NCBI GenBank assembly: GCA_905213155.1
Contig: CAJMHI010000006.1
Location: 1-55,663, forward strand
Direction of reading: 5' to 3'
Origin: an uncultured Acidaminococcus sp.
Lineage (GTDB): Bacteria > Bacillota > Negativicutes > Acidaminococcales > Acidaminococcaceae
DNA: 55,663 nucleotides
The notes under the pieces were generated by a model that was not told the origin of the DNA, did no database searches, and was given only the letters and a program-made list of their open reading frames with translations. This document shows, piece after piece, positions 16,463 to 23,785 of this stretch. How positions within the stretch are numbered: position 1 is the first letter of the stretch; each line of letters starts with the position of its first letter. The position numbers and the translations under genes are program-made.

Positions 16463-17017
16463 ATGAGAATCATCACGGGAAAAGCCAGGGGACTGAAACT
16501 GGTGACGCCAAAGAACTACCTGGTGCGTCCTACGGCAGACCGGGTCAAGGAAGCCCTGTTCAATATTATTCAAAACCGGGTGGTAGGGGCGAACATTTTG
16601 GATGCGTTTGCAGGCACAGGAAATTTAGGCCTGGAAGCCTGGAGCCGGGGCGCAGAAAAAATCATATTTTTTGACCAGAGCAGGGAAAGCTTGAAACTCG
16701 TGATGGCCAATGTGAAAAAAGCCAGGGCAGAAGGATCCGTAACCGTAATGCATACCGATGCAGTGAGCGGGATTGCCATGCTGGAACGGAAAAAGGCAGA
16801 ATTTGATATTATCTTTTCCGATCCCCCCTATGATAAGGGGCTGAACGAAAAATTGTACCGGGCCCTTTTGGTGCATAAAATTCTAAAAGACGGCGGCCTT
16901 TTGGTATTGGAACACTCCCTTCTGGAAGCTCCCCAGACCTACCTGCAGGAAGGGACGCCCGTACGTACGGAAAAGTATGGAGATACAAAAATATCCATAA
17001 TTTTGTGGAAATCATAA
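16463..17017 (+). CDS. rsmD: 16S rRNA (guanine966-N2)-methyltransferase RsmD
   Basis: SAM-dependent enzyme that methylates G966 of 16S rRNA in the assembled small subunit. 184 residues: N-terminal MRIITGKARGLKL, SAM-binding motif I LDAFAGTGNLGLEA (about 48-61) and catalytic DPPY at 120-123. ATG 16463 was chosen because AGGAGAGGA sits 7 bases upstream and family similarity begins there; an in-frame TTG at 16457 is too close to that site. The pairing rsmD-coaD is one of the most conserved small gene clusters in Firmicutes. Confidence 0.95.
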   Translation: MRIITGKARGLKLVTPKNYLVRPTADRVKEALFNIIQNRVVGANILDAFAGTGNLGLEAWSRGAEKIIFFDQSRESLKLVMANVKKARAEGSVTVMHTDAVSGIAMLERKKAEFDIIFSDPPYDKGLNEKLYRALLVHKILKDGGLLVLEHSLLEAPQTYLQEGTPVRTEKYGDTKISIILWKS

Positions 17018-17025
17018 TCCAGATT

Positions 17026-17034
17026 TGTTATAAT
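17026..17034 (+). promoter_or_regulatory. Extended -10 promoter before coaD
   Basis: TGTTATAAT; a TTGTGG at 17003-17008 is a poorly spaced (20) -35 candidate. It could give coaD its own transcript in addition to read-through from rsmD. Confidence 0.5.
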
Positions 17035-17070
17035 GAAAGCTAACAGAAAAGTTTTAAGTGGAGGGGTATC

Positions 17071-17583
17071 GTGCGAAGAGCAGTTTGCCCGGGCAGTTTT
17101 GATCCGGTAACCATGGGACATCTGGATGTCTTTGAACGTGCCAGCAAAATGTTTGACGAAGTGATCGTCAGCGTCTTTGTGAATCCGGCCAAAGACCATG
17201 GGCTGTTTTCCATGCAGGAACGGGTGGATATGATCCGGAAGGTCACCGCCCATATTCCCAATGTGAAGGTGACATCGTTTTCGGGCCTGTTGAACGAGTT
17301 CTGCCGGCAGCAGCAGGCACCCTTCATTGTACGGGGCCTTCGGGCTTTTACCGACTTTGAATACGAGTTTCAGCGGGCGCTGCTCATGAAAAAGATTGAC
17401 AGCAACCTGGAGACCGTGTTCATTATGACAAACGCCAAGTATTCCTACCTGAGCTCCTCCGGCGTGCGGGAAATGGTGTATTTTGGCGGCGATATCACAG
17501 GTTTTGTTCCGGACTGCATCCGGACCGAAGTTATGGCAAAAGGAAACCGGAAAGAGCCGGTGCCACAAAAAAAGGAAGGATGA
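17071..17583 (+). CDS. coaD: Phosphopantetheine adenylyltransferase
   Basis: Transfers AMP from ATP to 4'-phosphopantetheine, giving dephospho-CoA, the fourth step of CoA synthesis. 170 residues with the nucleotidyltransferase signature PGSFDPVTMGH (7-17, T-x-G-H at 14-17), the substrate-binding RGLRAFTDFEYE segment and the SSSGVREM motif near 130. The usual T-N-G-H is T-M-G-H here, a tolerated position. The GTG start at 17071 follows GGAGGGG by 5 bases. It overlaps the stop of the next gene's leader: the downstream coiled-coil gene begins within 9 bases. Confidence 0.95.
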   Translation: MRRAVCPGSFDPVTMGHLDVFERASKMFDEVIVSVFVNPAKDHGLFSMQERVDMIRKVTAHIPNVKVTSFSGLLNEFCRQQQAPFIVRGLRAFTDFEYEFQRALLMKKIDSNLETVFIMTNAKYSYLSSSGVREMVYFGGDITGFVPDCIRTEVMAKGNRKEPVPQKKEG

Positions 17584-17588
17584 GGGTC

Positions 17589-18143
17589 ATGGAATTGGAC
17601 AAGATTTTGGACGAATTGGAAAACGTACTGTCGGCAGGCTTTCGGATCCCTTTGGTCAATAAAGTTGTGATTGACGAAAATGAAGTCAGCATGGCACTGG
17701 ACAAGCTTCGTGCTGCGGTACCGCTGGAAGTGAAACGTGCCCGGGATTTACTGGAAGAACAAAAGAATATCATCGAAAAATCCCACCAGGAAGCCGAGCA
17801 CATTGTAGAACAGGCCCACGCCGAAGGCAACCGGATTGTGGACCTGGCAAAAGCGGAAGCGGACCGTCTGGTGCGGCAGGAAGAAGTGGTCAAGGCAGCC
17901 GAAGATAAGGCCAATGGCATCATTGCCACCACCCAGCAATACGACCGGGATATGCGCGCAGCGGCAGATGCCTATGCAGATAAACTCCACAGCGAATCCA
18001 TGCAGTACGCTATGGACGTATTCAATTACTTAGAAGAAAATCTCAATAAAACCCTGAATGCGGTGCGGGATAATGGAGCCGCACTGAAATCTTCCTATGA
18101 TGCAGAGCATGAACAGTTGCAGGCACCGGGAGACAAAAAATAA
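17589..18143 (+). CDS. Conserved coiled-coil protein downstream of coaD
   Basis: Unknown function. About 184 residues, highly charged and helical, with a long predicted coiled coil (about 55-115: EEQKNIIEKSHQEAEHIVEQ and following Ala/Glu/Lys-rich stretch) resembling F-type ATPase b-subunits or V-type G subunits, but without any membrane segment. Such proteins are often mis-labelled ATPase. It begins MELDKILDELENVL; ATG 17589 is preferred because the AAGGAAGGA site ends 8 bases before it, while ATG 17580 overlaps that site and the coaD stop. Linkage rsmD-coaD-coiled-coil gene recurs in Firmicutes, suggesting a link to growth or envelope control that I cannot specify. Confidence 0.75.
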   Translation: MELDKILDELENVLSAGFRIPLVNKVVIDENEVSMALDKLRAAVPLEVKRARDLLEEQKNIIEKSHQEAEHIVEQAHAEGNRIVDLAKAEADRLVRQEEVVKAAEDKANGIIATTQQYDRDMRAAADAYADKLHSESMQYAMDVFNYLEENLNKTLNAVRDNGAALKSSYDAEHEQLQAPGDKK

Positions 18144-18155
18144 TATGAGAGATGA

Positions 18156-18198
18156 GGCAGTCAGCGATAGCAATTCATCACGGGCTGCTTTCTTTTTG
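18156..18198 (+). terminator. Probable terminator of the rsmD-coaD operon
   Basis: GCAGTC (18157-18162) pairs with GGCTGC (18183-18188, one G-T pair); CTTTCTTTTT follows. Stem is short with a 20-base loop. Confidence 0.5.
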
Positions 18199-18342
18199 GG
18201 AAAGAGTTGTTTTTGAAAACGTTACGATTAGGCCATAGTGATTTTCAAAAATAGACGGAAAAGTATCTAAATCTGTTTTAGAAATTACAAGAAATCAAAT
18301 TGTATACAAAATACAAAAAAAGCAACTGTTTTGGCGGAACCC
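18199..18342 (+). promoter_or_regulatory. gdhA upstream regulatory region with two dyads
   Basis: About 145 bases without a gene ahead of the gdhA -10. TTTTTGAAAA at 18210-18219 is repeated in inverted form as TTTTCAAAAA at 18242-18251, and a perfect palindrome TTGTATACAA lies at 18300-18309, just upstream of the promoter core. These are plausible transcription factor sites; I cannot name the factor. Confidence 0.45.
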
Positions 18343-18351
18343 TGCTATAAT
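18343..18351 (+). promoter_or_regulatory. gdhA promoter (extended -10)
   Basis: TGCTATAAT, a consensus extended -10. The -35 at the right distance (CAACTG, 18323-18328) is weak, as often seen with extended -10 promoters. About 45 bases of leader follow. Confidence 0.65.
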
Positions 18352-18396
18352 AAGAACTGTAAGGGTTCACTAGAGATTATTTAGGAGGCGTTACAA

Positions 18397-19635
18397 ATGA
18401 GTTTGTTTGAAATGGCAAAAATCCCGATGGAAAAAGCTTCTCAACTGATCAACCTGGATCCCAATGCGGAAGCAGTCATTTCCCAACCGGAACGTACTGT
18501 GGAAGTTAGCATCCCTGTAAAAATGGATGATGGCCACGTAGAAGTATTCACCGGCTATCGGTCTCAAAACAGCACTGTGCTGGGGCCTGCTAAAGGTGGC
18601 GTGCGGTATCATCAAAACGTTACCATGGATGAAGTAAAGACCCTGGGCTTCTGGATGACCACCAAATGCGCTATCGCTGGTCTGCCTTATGGCGGCGGCA
18701 AAGGCGGCGTTATCGTAGATCCTCGGAAAGTTTCCAAGAGCGAATTGGAAAAAATCACCCGTGGCTACATCGACAGAATTGCTCCGGTCATTGGCGAAAA
18801 ACAAGATATTCCGGCTCCTGATATGAACACCAACGCACAGATCATGGCTTGGATGTGCGATGAATTCAGCAAAATTAAAGGCCAATACGAACCGGGCTTT
18901 ATCACTGGTAAAGCTATCTCCATGGGCGGCTCCCTGGGCCGTACTTCTGCTACCGGCCGTGGCGTAATCACCGCTACCCTGGAAGCGCTGAAGAGAGAAG
19001 GCATTAAACCGGAAGACGCTACCGTAGCCATCCAAGGGTTTGGTAACGTAGGTTCCTGGACTGCCAAGATTGCTAAGGAAAAAGGCCTGAAGATCGTTGC
19101 TCTGAGCGATATCAGCGGCGGGATCTATGATGAAAAAGGCTTGGATCCTGATAAGGTTGCAGAATACGCAGCAGCTCATGATGGCCTGATCAAAGGATAT
19201 CCTGGTGCAACTGCTATCAGCGGCGAAGCCGTACTGGAACAAAAAGTTACCGTGCTGATTCCTGCTGCTATGGAACTGCAGCTGACCGCTAAAAACGCTG
19301 AAAAAGTACAGGCTAAGATCATTGTGGAAGCTGCTAACGGCCCGACCGATGCAGAAGCCGATGTGATCTTCGAAAAGAGAGGCATCCCTGTTGTTCCTGA
19401 TGTACTGGCTAACGGCGGCGGCGTTACCGTATCCTACTTTGAATGGGTACAGAACCTGTACAGATACTTCTGGACGGAAGAAGAAGTAGAAGACCGTCAG
19501 GAAAAGATGATGGTTAAAGCGTTTGCTAACGTCTATGACGCAGCTAAGAAATACAACACCACCATGCGTGTAGGTGCTTACATCGTAGCTCTGACCGCTC
19601 TGACCGAACCTCTGAAACTGAGAGGGGTTATCTAA
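18397..19635 (+). CDS. gdhA: Glutamate dehydrogenase
   Basis: Oxidatively deaminates glutamate to 2-oxoglutarate with a nicotinamide cofactor; in Acidaminococcus-type glutamate fermenters this is the entry enzyme of the hydroxyglutarate pathway and also assimilates ammonia. 412 residues: dimerisation/substrate domain with KGGVRYHQNV and the GLPYGGGKGG active-site segment (about 107-118), then a Rossmann domain with GFGNVGS. The Glu-rich cofactor context suggests NAD use but this is not decisive. TAGGAGGCG precedes the ATG. Codons are strongly biased (GCT, GTA, ACC, CTG, GGC), unlike flanking genes, implying very high expression. It has its own promoter and terminator. Confidence 0.95.
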   Translation: MSLFEMAKIPMEKASQLINLDPNAEAVISQPERTVEVSIPVKMDDGHVEVFTGYRSQNSTVLGPAKGGVRYHQNVTMDEVKTLGFWMTTKCAIAGLPYGGGKGGVIVDPRKVSKSELEKITRGYIDRIAPVIGEKQDIPAPDMNTNAQIMAWMCDEFSKIKGQYEPGFITGKAISMGGSLGRTSATGRGVITATLEALKREGIKPEDATVAIQGFGNVGSWTAKIAKEKGLKIVALSDISGGIYDEKGLDPDKVAEYAAAHDGLIKGYPGATAISGEAVLEQKVTVLIPAAMELQLTAKNAEKVQAKIIVEAANGPTDAEADVIFEKRGIPVVPDVLANGGGVTVSYFEWVQNLYRYFWTEEEVEDRQEKMMVKAFANVYDAAKKYNTTMRVGAYIVALTALTEPLKLRGVI

Positions 19636-19660
19636 TCCAGTCAAAGCAGTAACTAAGTAA

Positions 19661-19697
19661 AAAAATTCTCCGGCAAGGATTTGCCGGAGAATTTTTT
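19661..19697. terminator. Very strong bidirectional terminator after gdhA
   Basis: Perfect 16-bp stem (19661-19676 with 19681-19696; core TTCTCCGGCAA/TTGCCGGAGAA) and GGAT tetraloop, T-run on plus and, by symmetry, on minus. It also faces the end of the sda operon. The 98 bases between it and sdaAA hold no gene. Confidence 0.95.
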
Positions 19698-19795
19698 TGG
19701 CCCTATTTCATGTTGAGGTAGCGCTGCAATGCACGTTCTTGTTTGTGCCTGTTCAATATAGTGCTGTAAGTTACTGCTCTTTGTAGCGTTGCACG

Positions 19796-20689
19796 TTATG
19801 ATTCTTTGTCAGGACCAAAGACTTGTTCTTTGAGTTGCTTGCCAGTGGGGGTGGTAGCAAGGCCACCACCAGCGGTTTCCCTAAGGGCTGCCGGCAAGGC
19901 GTTGCCTACATTGCGCATGGCAATAATACATTCATCCACAGGAATAGCGGACGGAATCCCTGCAAGGGCCATATCGGCAGCAGAAAAAGCGATGACAACG
20001 CCGCTGGCGTTGCGCTTGATGCAGGGAATTTCTACGAGACCCGCTACTGGGTCACAGACCAGGCCCAATTGATTGGCGATGGCAATGGCGCAAGCATGGG
20101 CGCATTGGCTGGGCGTGCCGCCTGCCAGTTCTACCAAGGCAGCTGCCGCCATTCCAGAAGCACTGCCGCATTCTGCCTGACAACCGCCTTCTGCACCAGC
20201 GATACTGGCATTTTGGGCGATCACCATACCAAAAGCCCCGGCGGTGAAAATACTCATAACCACGTCTTTTTCGGATTTGCCCTTTTCTTCCAACAGGGTC
20301 AGCAGGCAGCCTGGCAGGATCCCGCAGCTTCCTGCGGTGGGGGTCGCCACAATACGGCCCATGGACGCATTGCACCCTGCAACAGAGAGCGCCCGTGCAA
20401 TAGCGTGGCTGATGATACTCCCTGATAAGCCGCCGCCTGTTTTAGTGGCATAGGTGTTCATTTTGTAGCCCTCGCCGCCCGTGAGGCCGCTAGTGGAGCG
20501 CTGGTCTTTTTGCTGGCCAAAAGCGACGGCAGCTTTCATCACATCCAGATCAGAGGCCATTTGGTTATAGACTTCTTCCGGTGTTTTCTCCAGGGCTTCT
20601 GCCTGGTCCTTCAGTACAAGCTCACTGATTTTTATGTGCTGCTCGTCAGCAGCATTCACAAGTTCTGCAATAGAATGATAGTCAAACAT
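19796..20689 (-). CDS. sdaAA: L-serine dehydratase, iron-sulfur-dependent, alpha subunit
   Basis: Catalytic subunit of the oxygen-sensitive [4Fe-4S] L-serine dehydratase, which deaminates L-serine to pyruvate and ammonia. 297 residues; the sequence matches the SdaAA family in GGEGYKMNTYATKTGGGLSG-like and TPTAGSCGILPG segments, and the later GCQAECGSASGMAAAA and NQLGLVCDPVAGLVE stretches carry the cysteines expected to bind the cluster. It ends typically with ETAGGGLA. It lies 13 bases downstream of sdaAB on the minus strand and is the last gene of the symporter-sdaAB-sdaAA run. AGGAGGC precedes the ATG. Confidence 0.95.
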   Translation of the reverse strand: MFDYHSIAELVNAADEQHIKISELVLKDQAEALEKTPEEVYNQMASDLDVMKAAVAFGQQKDQRSTSGLTGGEGYKMNTYATKTGGGLSGSIISHAIARALSVAGCNASMGRIVATPTAGSCGILPGCLLTLLEEKGKSEKDVVMSIFTAGAFGMVIAQNASIAGAEGGCQAECGSASGMAAAALVELAGGTPSQCAHACAIAIANQLGLVCDPVAGLVEIPCIKRNASGVVIAFSAADMALAGIPSAIPVDECIIAMRNVGNALPAALRETAGGGLATTPTGKQLKEQVFGPDKES

Positions 20690-20702
20690 GAGAAAAGCCT
20701 CC

Positions 20703-21371
20703 TTAAATGGCGCGGATTAAGATTACGTTAGTTACGTTTTGAACGGAACGAATGGCTTCAATCATGCCTGCCGGAGGCATTCCGTCGATTTCTATGGTCA
20801 TCATGGCAATACCGCCTTTGACCGGGCGGGACAATTTAAAATTGCCGATATTGACATCTTTGTGCTTTTGCCACATGATATTGGTTACGGCAGCGATAAC
20901 CCCCGGACGATCGTAATGGGGGACCAAGATGGTATTCCGTTCGCCGGTAAAGTCCACTTTTATGCCGTCGATATAGTCCACACGGATATTGCCGCCCCCG
21001 ATGCTGGCGCCCTGCATGGTGTGCTGGGTACCTTTTTCCCCGGTGATATGAATGCGGGCCGTGTTGGGATGACTGCCCGGGATTTCCGTGGGAATATAGG
21101 TATAGTGAATGCCTTCTTTGGCAGCGATCGTAAAGATATCCCGGATTTCTTCAGAGTAGCTGTGGTACCCCATAATGCCGGCCAAAAGCGCCCGGTCAGT
21201 ACCGTGGCCTTTGTAGGTCTTGGCAAAGGAGCCGGATAATTCAATGCTTACGGTGAGGGGCTTTTCCCCGTTCATCAGTTTATTGGCAACCCGGCCCAGG
21301 CGTACGGCGCCTGCTGTATGGGAACTGGACGGCCCGATCATCACGGGCCCGATAATATCGAAAATGTTCAT
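20703..21371 (-). CDS. sdaAB: L-serine dehydratase, iron-sulfur-dependent, beta subunit
   Basis: Partner subunit of SdaAA. 222 residues: N-terminal domain with the hallmark GPSSSHTAGAVRLG (about 13-26), where the Ser/His residues are conserved in serine dehydratases, and a C-terminal ACT domain (about 150-222, beginning HYDRPGVIAAVTN) that may bind serine or act structurally. AGGAGG lies 7 bases upstream of the ATG. An intrinsic terminator-like hairpin lies only about 20 bases upstream of the start, so expression from the symporter promoter probably depends on read-through or regulated attenuation. Confidence 0.94.
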   Translation of the reverse strand: MNIFDIIGPVMIGPSSSHTAGAVRLGRVANKLMNGEKPLTVSIELSGSFAKTYKGHGTDRALLAGIMGYHSYSEEIRDIFTIAAKEGIHYTYIPTEIPGSHPNTARIHITGEKGTQHTMQGASIGGGNIRVDYIDGIKVDFTGERNTILVPHYDRPGVIAAVTNIMWQKHKDVNIGNFKLSRPVKGGIAMMTIEIDGMPPAGMIEAIRSVQNVTNVILIRAI

Positions 21372-21389
21372 AGCATAACCTCCTGCGAT

Positions 21390-21465
21390 AAAAAGCGCCC
21401 CGCCATTCCCTTTCCGCTGTTGACAAATCGGCGGTACGATTGACGAGGAGGGGAAGGCTGGGGCG
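21390..21465 (-). terminator. Terminator or attenuator between the symporter and sdaAB
   Basis: On minus: CGCCCC/GGGGCG, GCC/GGC and TTCCC/GGGAA arms (21460-21465 with 21396-21401, and inward to 21451-21455 with 21406-21410), separated by single-base bulges, enclosing about 40 bases that hold a smaller CCGC/GCGG hairpin, followed by TTTTT (21394-21390). It lies directly before the sdaAB ribosome site, leaving no room for a promoter. Confidence 0.7.
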
Positions 21466-21477
21466 TACTTTTAAAAA

Positions 21478-22668
21478 TTATTTTTCAATCCAGGCTTTGT
21501 AGAGCTTATCTACGATGACTGCGATCGCATTATCCCCGGACACGTTGCAGGCGGTACCGAAGGAATCCTGGGTGATGTACAGCGCTACCATCAGGGCGCA
21601 GATGGGGCCATTGGGATCCCCAGCTTCTTTGCCAAAGATCATCCACAAAAATGGCAGAGCCGTCATAATGGAGCCGCCAGGAGCACCAGGAGAAGCAACC
21701 ATAGCTACCCCTAAGGTCATGATGAACGGAACGACGGTACCCAGATGAATGGGAATCTGGTACATCAGGCACACAGCGGTGGCGCAAGCCGTGATGGTAA
21801 TCATGGAACCGCACATGTGGATGTTGGCGCACAGCGGAATGACGAAGTTCCGAATCTGTTCGCTGACGCCGTCGGCTTTGGAGCATTCCAGGTTAACAGG
21901 AATGGTGGCTGCAGAAGACTGGGTACCGATAGCCGTGCAGTACGCAGGAATCTGGTTTTTCATCAGTGTCAGGGGGTTCTTCCCGGCGATGGAACCAGCT
22001 ACAGCAAATTGTACGACCAGCAGAATCAGATGCATCAGGATAACCACCAGGAATACTTTCCACAGCACGCCCAGGATAACGAAGGTCTCGCCGGATCTGG
22101 TCATGTCTACGAAAGTTCCGCAGATGTACAGCGGCAGTAGGGGAACGATGGAGTGCTGCAGCACCACGTCGATAATGGCGCTGAAGTCTTTAAACCAGTT
22201 GTACAACGTGTCGCCGATGGTTTTGCCCCGCAGATTGGAAAGGCACAGGCCAATGATAAACGCCAGGACCACTGCGGAAATCGTATCCAGAATGGGTGGG
22301 ATATTGATGGAAATATAGCTTTCCACGCCTTTGCCGGATGCTTGTGCCAGTTCTTCCAGTACTTCGCTGTTAATAAAGGAAGGGAAGAGGGTATCAGCTA
22401 CGGTAAAGGAGAACGTACCGCCGATCAGGGTGGAGCCGTAGGCAATGAGGGCTGTGATCAGCAGGAGCTTCCCAGCGCCCTGACTAAGGCCTGCAATACC
22501 CATAGTCACGTACGCCAGGATCATCAAAGGAATGACAAACTTTAAATAATTGCTGAAAATGCTGGATAAAGTGACTACTGTTCGGCAGATGGGCTCAGGC
22601 ATGTACTGGCCAATCAGAATACCGAGAATGATGCCAATAATGATTTTTGGAACTAAACCAAGCTTCAA
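21478..22668 (-). CDS. Dicarboxylate/amino acid:cation symporter (DAACS family)
   Basis: Polytopic transporter of the DctA/GltP/SstT family, moving dicarboxylates or neutral/acidic amino acids with Na+ or H+. 396 residues with 8-10 membrane segments; re-entrant loop and binding signatures are visible: SSAATIPVNLE (serine-rich hairpin), the NIHMCGSMI helix and the C-terminal FGTACNVSGDNAIAVIVDK. A TTG start at 22668 (MKLGLVPKIIIGII) was chosen because GAGGAGGTC lies 8 bases upstream; the in-frame extension to ATG 22719 crosses that site. Being followed by sdaAB-sdaAA and divergent from a LysR gene, it probably imports serine (SstT-like); glutamate or another acid cannot be excluded. Confidence 0.85.
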   Translation of the reverse strand: MKLGLVPKIIIGIILGILIGQYMPEPICRTVVTLSSIFSNYLKFVIPLMILAYVTMGIAGLSQGAGKLLLITALIAYGSTLIGGTFSFTVADTLFPSFINSEVLEELAQASGKGVESYISINIPPILDTISAVVLAFIIGLCLSNLRGKTIGDTLYNWFKDFSAIIDVVLQHSIVPLLPLYICGTFVDMTRSGETFVILGVLWKVFLVVILMHLILLVVQFAVAGSIAGKNPLTLMKNQIPAYCTAIGTQSSAATIPVNLECSKADGVSEQIRNFVIPLCANIHMCGSMITITACATAVCLMYQIPIHLGTVVPFIMTLGVAMVASPGAPGGSIMTALPFLWMIFGKEAGDPNGPICALMVALYITQDSFGTACNVSGDNAIAVIVDKLYKAWIEK

Positions 22669-22780
22669 TGAAAAGACCTCCTCTGAAATACCAAATAGAA
22701 TTTGTACCGCCAGCGACATAATTCGGTTTGATTTTTCTGTCTATTAAGTGTACTATAGCCATAAGTATAATTCCAATTTA

Positions 22781-22810
22781 TAAAATAAATTTTTATGATG
22801 ATTTATTTTA
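22781..22810. promoter_or_regulatory. Perfect dyad operator between LysR gene and symporter operon
   Basis: TAAAATAAAT and ATTTATTTTA, exact inverted 10-bp arms around a 10-bp spacer, 24 bases before the LysR start. It has the interrupted-dyad shape and divergent position of a LysR-type operator, so autoregulation plus control of the symporter-sda operon is the likely role. Confidence 0.6.
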
Positions 22811-22834
22811 ATACGCTAAGGGGAAAATGAAAAA

Positions 22835-23785
22835 ATGGAACTAAGACAGTGCAGAAGCTTTCTGAAAATTGTAGAATTGCAAAGTTTTTCTAAGGCGGCG
22901 GAGGCATTAGGCTACTCACAGTCCGCACTGAGTGTACAGATTCGTTCGTTAGAAAAAGAACTGGACGTGCGCCTTTTTGATCGCATGGGGCATTCGGTGA
23001 AGGTGACACTCCAGGGAGAACGGTTGGCCAGACGCCTGATTCCTATTCTCCAGGAGATTCAGGAAGTAAAAGATACCATGCAGCACCGGCCTCCCACAGA
23101 AGACCTTCACGTGGGCATGATCCAGAGCCTGTGCCAGGCGAGAATGGCTAACGTGATGCAGTATTTTACCCAGAATTATCCCTCCCTCCATATCACGGTG
23201 ACGCTGGATTCCCCGCGCAATCTGCTGGAAGCGTTGAACCATAACCAGGTGGACCTTGTGTATGTGGTGGACCAGCCGATCTATGATATAAAATGGGTTA
23301 AGGTGATGGAAGTACCGGAGGATATTGTTTTCGTGGGCTCCAAGGATTCTCCCCTTGTATGGCGCAAAGAGGTGCCGCTATTGGAAATCATCAGCAAGCG
23401 GTTTTTTCTTACGGAAAAAAAGGACAACTACCGGCACAGCCTGGATCAATACCTGGCTGCCCGGCAGCTGTCCGTGAAACCTTTTTTGGAAATCGGGGAT
23501 ACTGCGTTTATTTTGGATTTGGTGCGGCAGAATTTGGGCGTTAGCTTTCTGCCCCGCTATGTGATAGAAAACAGCGCTTTTCGGGAATGGGTGAAAATTA
23601 TTAACGTGAAGGATTTTAGCATGCATCTGTACCGGCAGCTGTTCTATCATAAAGATAAGTGGCTGACGCCCGGTATGCGGGCGTTTTTAAACCTGGTGCC
23701 CCAGGAAGAGCGGCTGAAGAATACAGTTATCCGGCCTGACGGATGCGAAACTGATGCCAGATTTCAGCAAGCCCCCAGGAGATGA
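22835..23785 (+). CDS. LysR-family transcriptional regulator
   Basis: DNA-binding regulator with N-terminal winged HTH (about 1-60, FSKAAEALGYSQSALSVQIR then LEKELDVRLFDR) and a periplasmic-binding-protein-like effector domain (about 90-295). AAGGGGA lies 11 bases upstream of the ATG. It is divergent from the symporter-sdaAB-sdaAA operon, the classical LysR arrangement, so it probably activates serine uptake and degradation in response to a small molecule such as serine. The last 20 residues (KNTVIRPDGCETDARFQQAPRR) extend beyond the usual family end, and the gene overlaps the convergent acyltransferase gene by 59 bases. Confidence 0.9.
   Translation: MELRQCRSFLKIVELQSFSKAAEALGYSQSALSVQIRSLEKELDVRLFDRMGHSVKVTLQGERLARRLIPILQEIQEVKDTMQHRPPTEDLHVGMIQSLCQARMANVMQYFTQNYPSLHITVTLDSPRNLLEALNHNQVDLVYVVDQPIYDIKWVKVMEVPEDIVFVGSKDSPLVWRKEVPLLEIISKRFFLTEKKDNYRHSLDQYLAARQLSVKPFLEIGDTAFILDLVRQNLGVSFLPRYVIENSAFREWVKIINVKDFSMHLYRQLFYHKDKWLTPGMRAFLNLVPQEERLKNTVIRPDGCETDARFQQAPRR

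Noticed and set aside
18240..18254. CodY box upstream of gdhA
   Set aside because: About five mismatches to the AATTTTCWGAAAATT consensus; too weak to claim.
18391..19644. Full-length 417-codon open frame antisense to gdhA
   Set aside because: It is a shadow produced by gdhA codon bias; it has no ribosome site and no recognisable domain.
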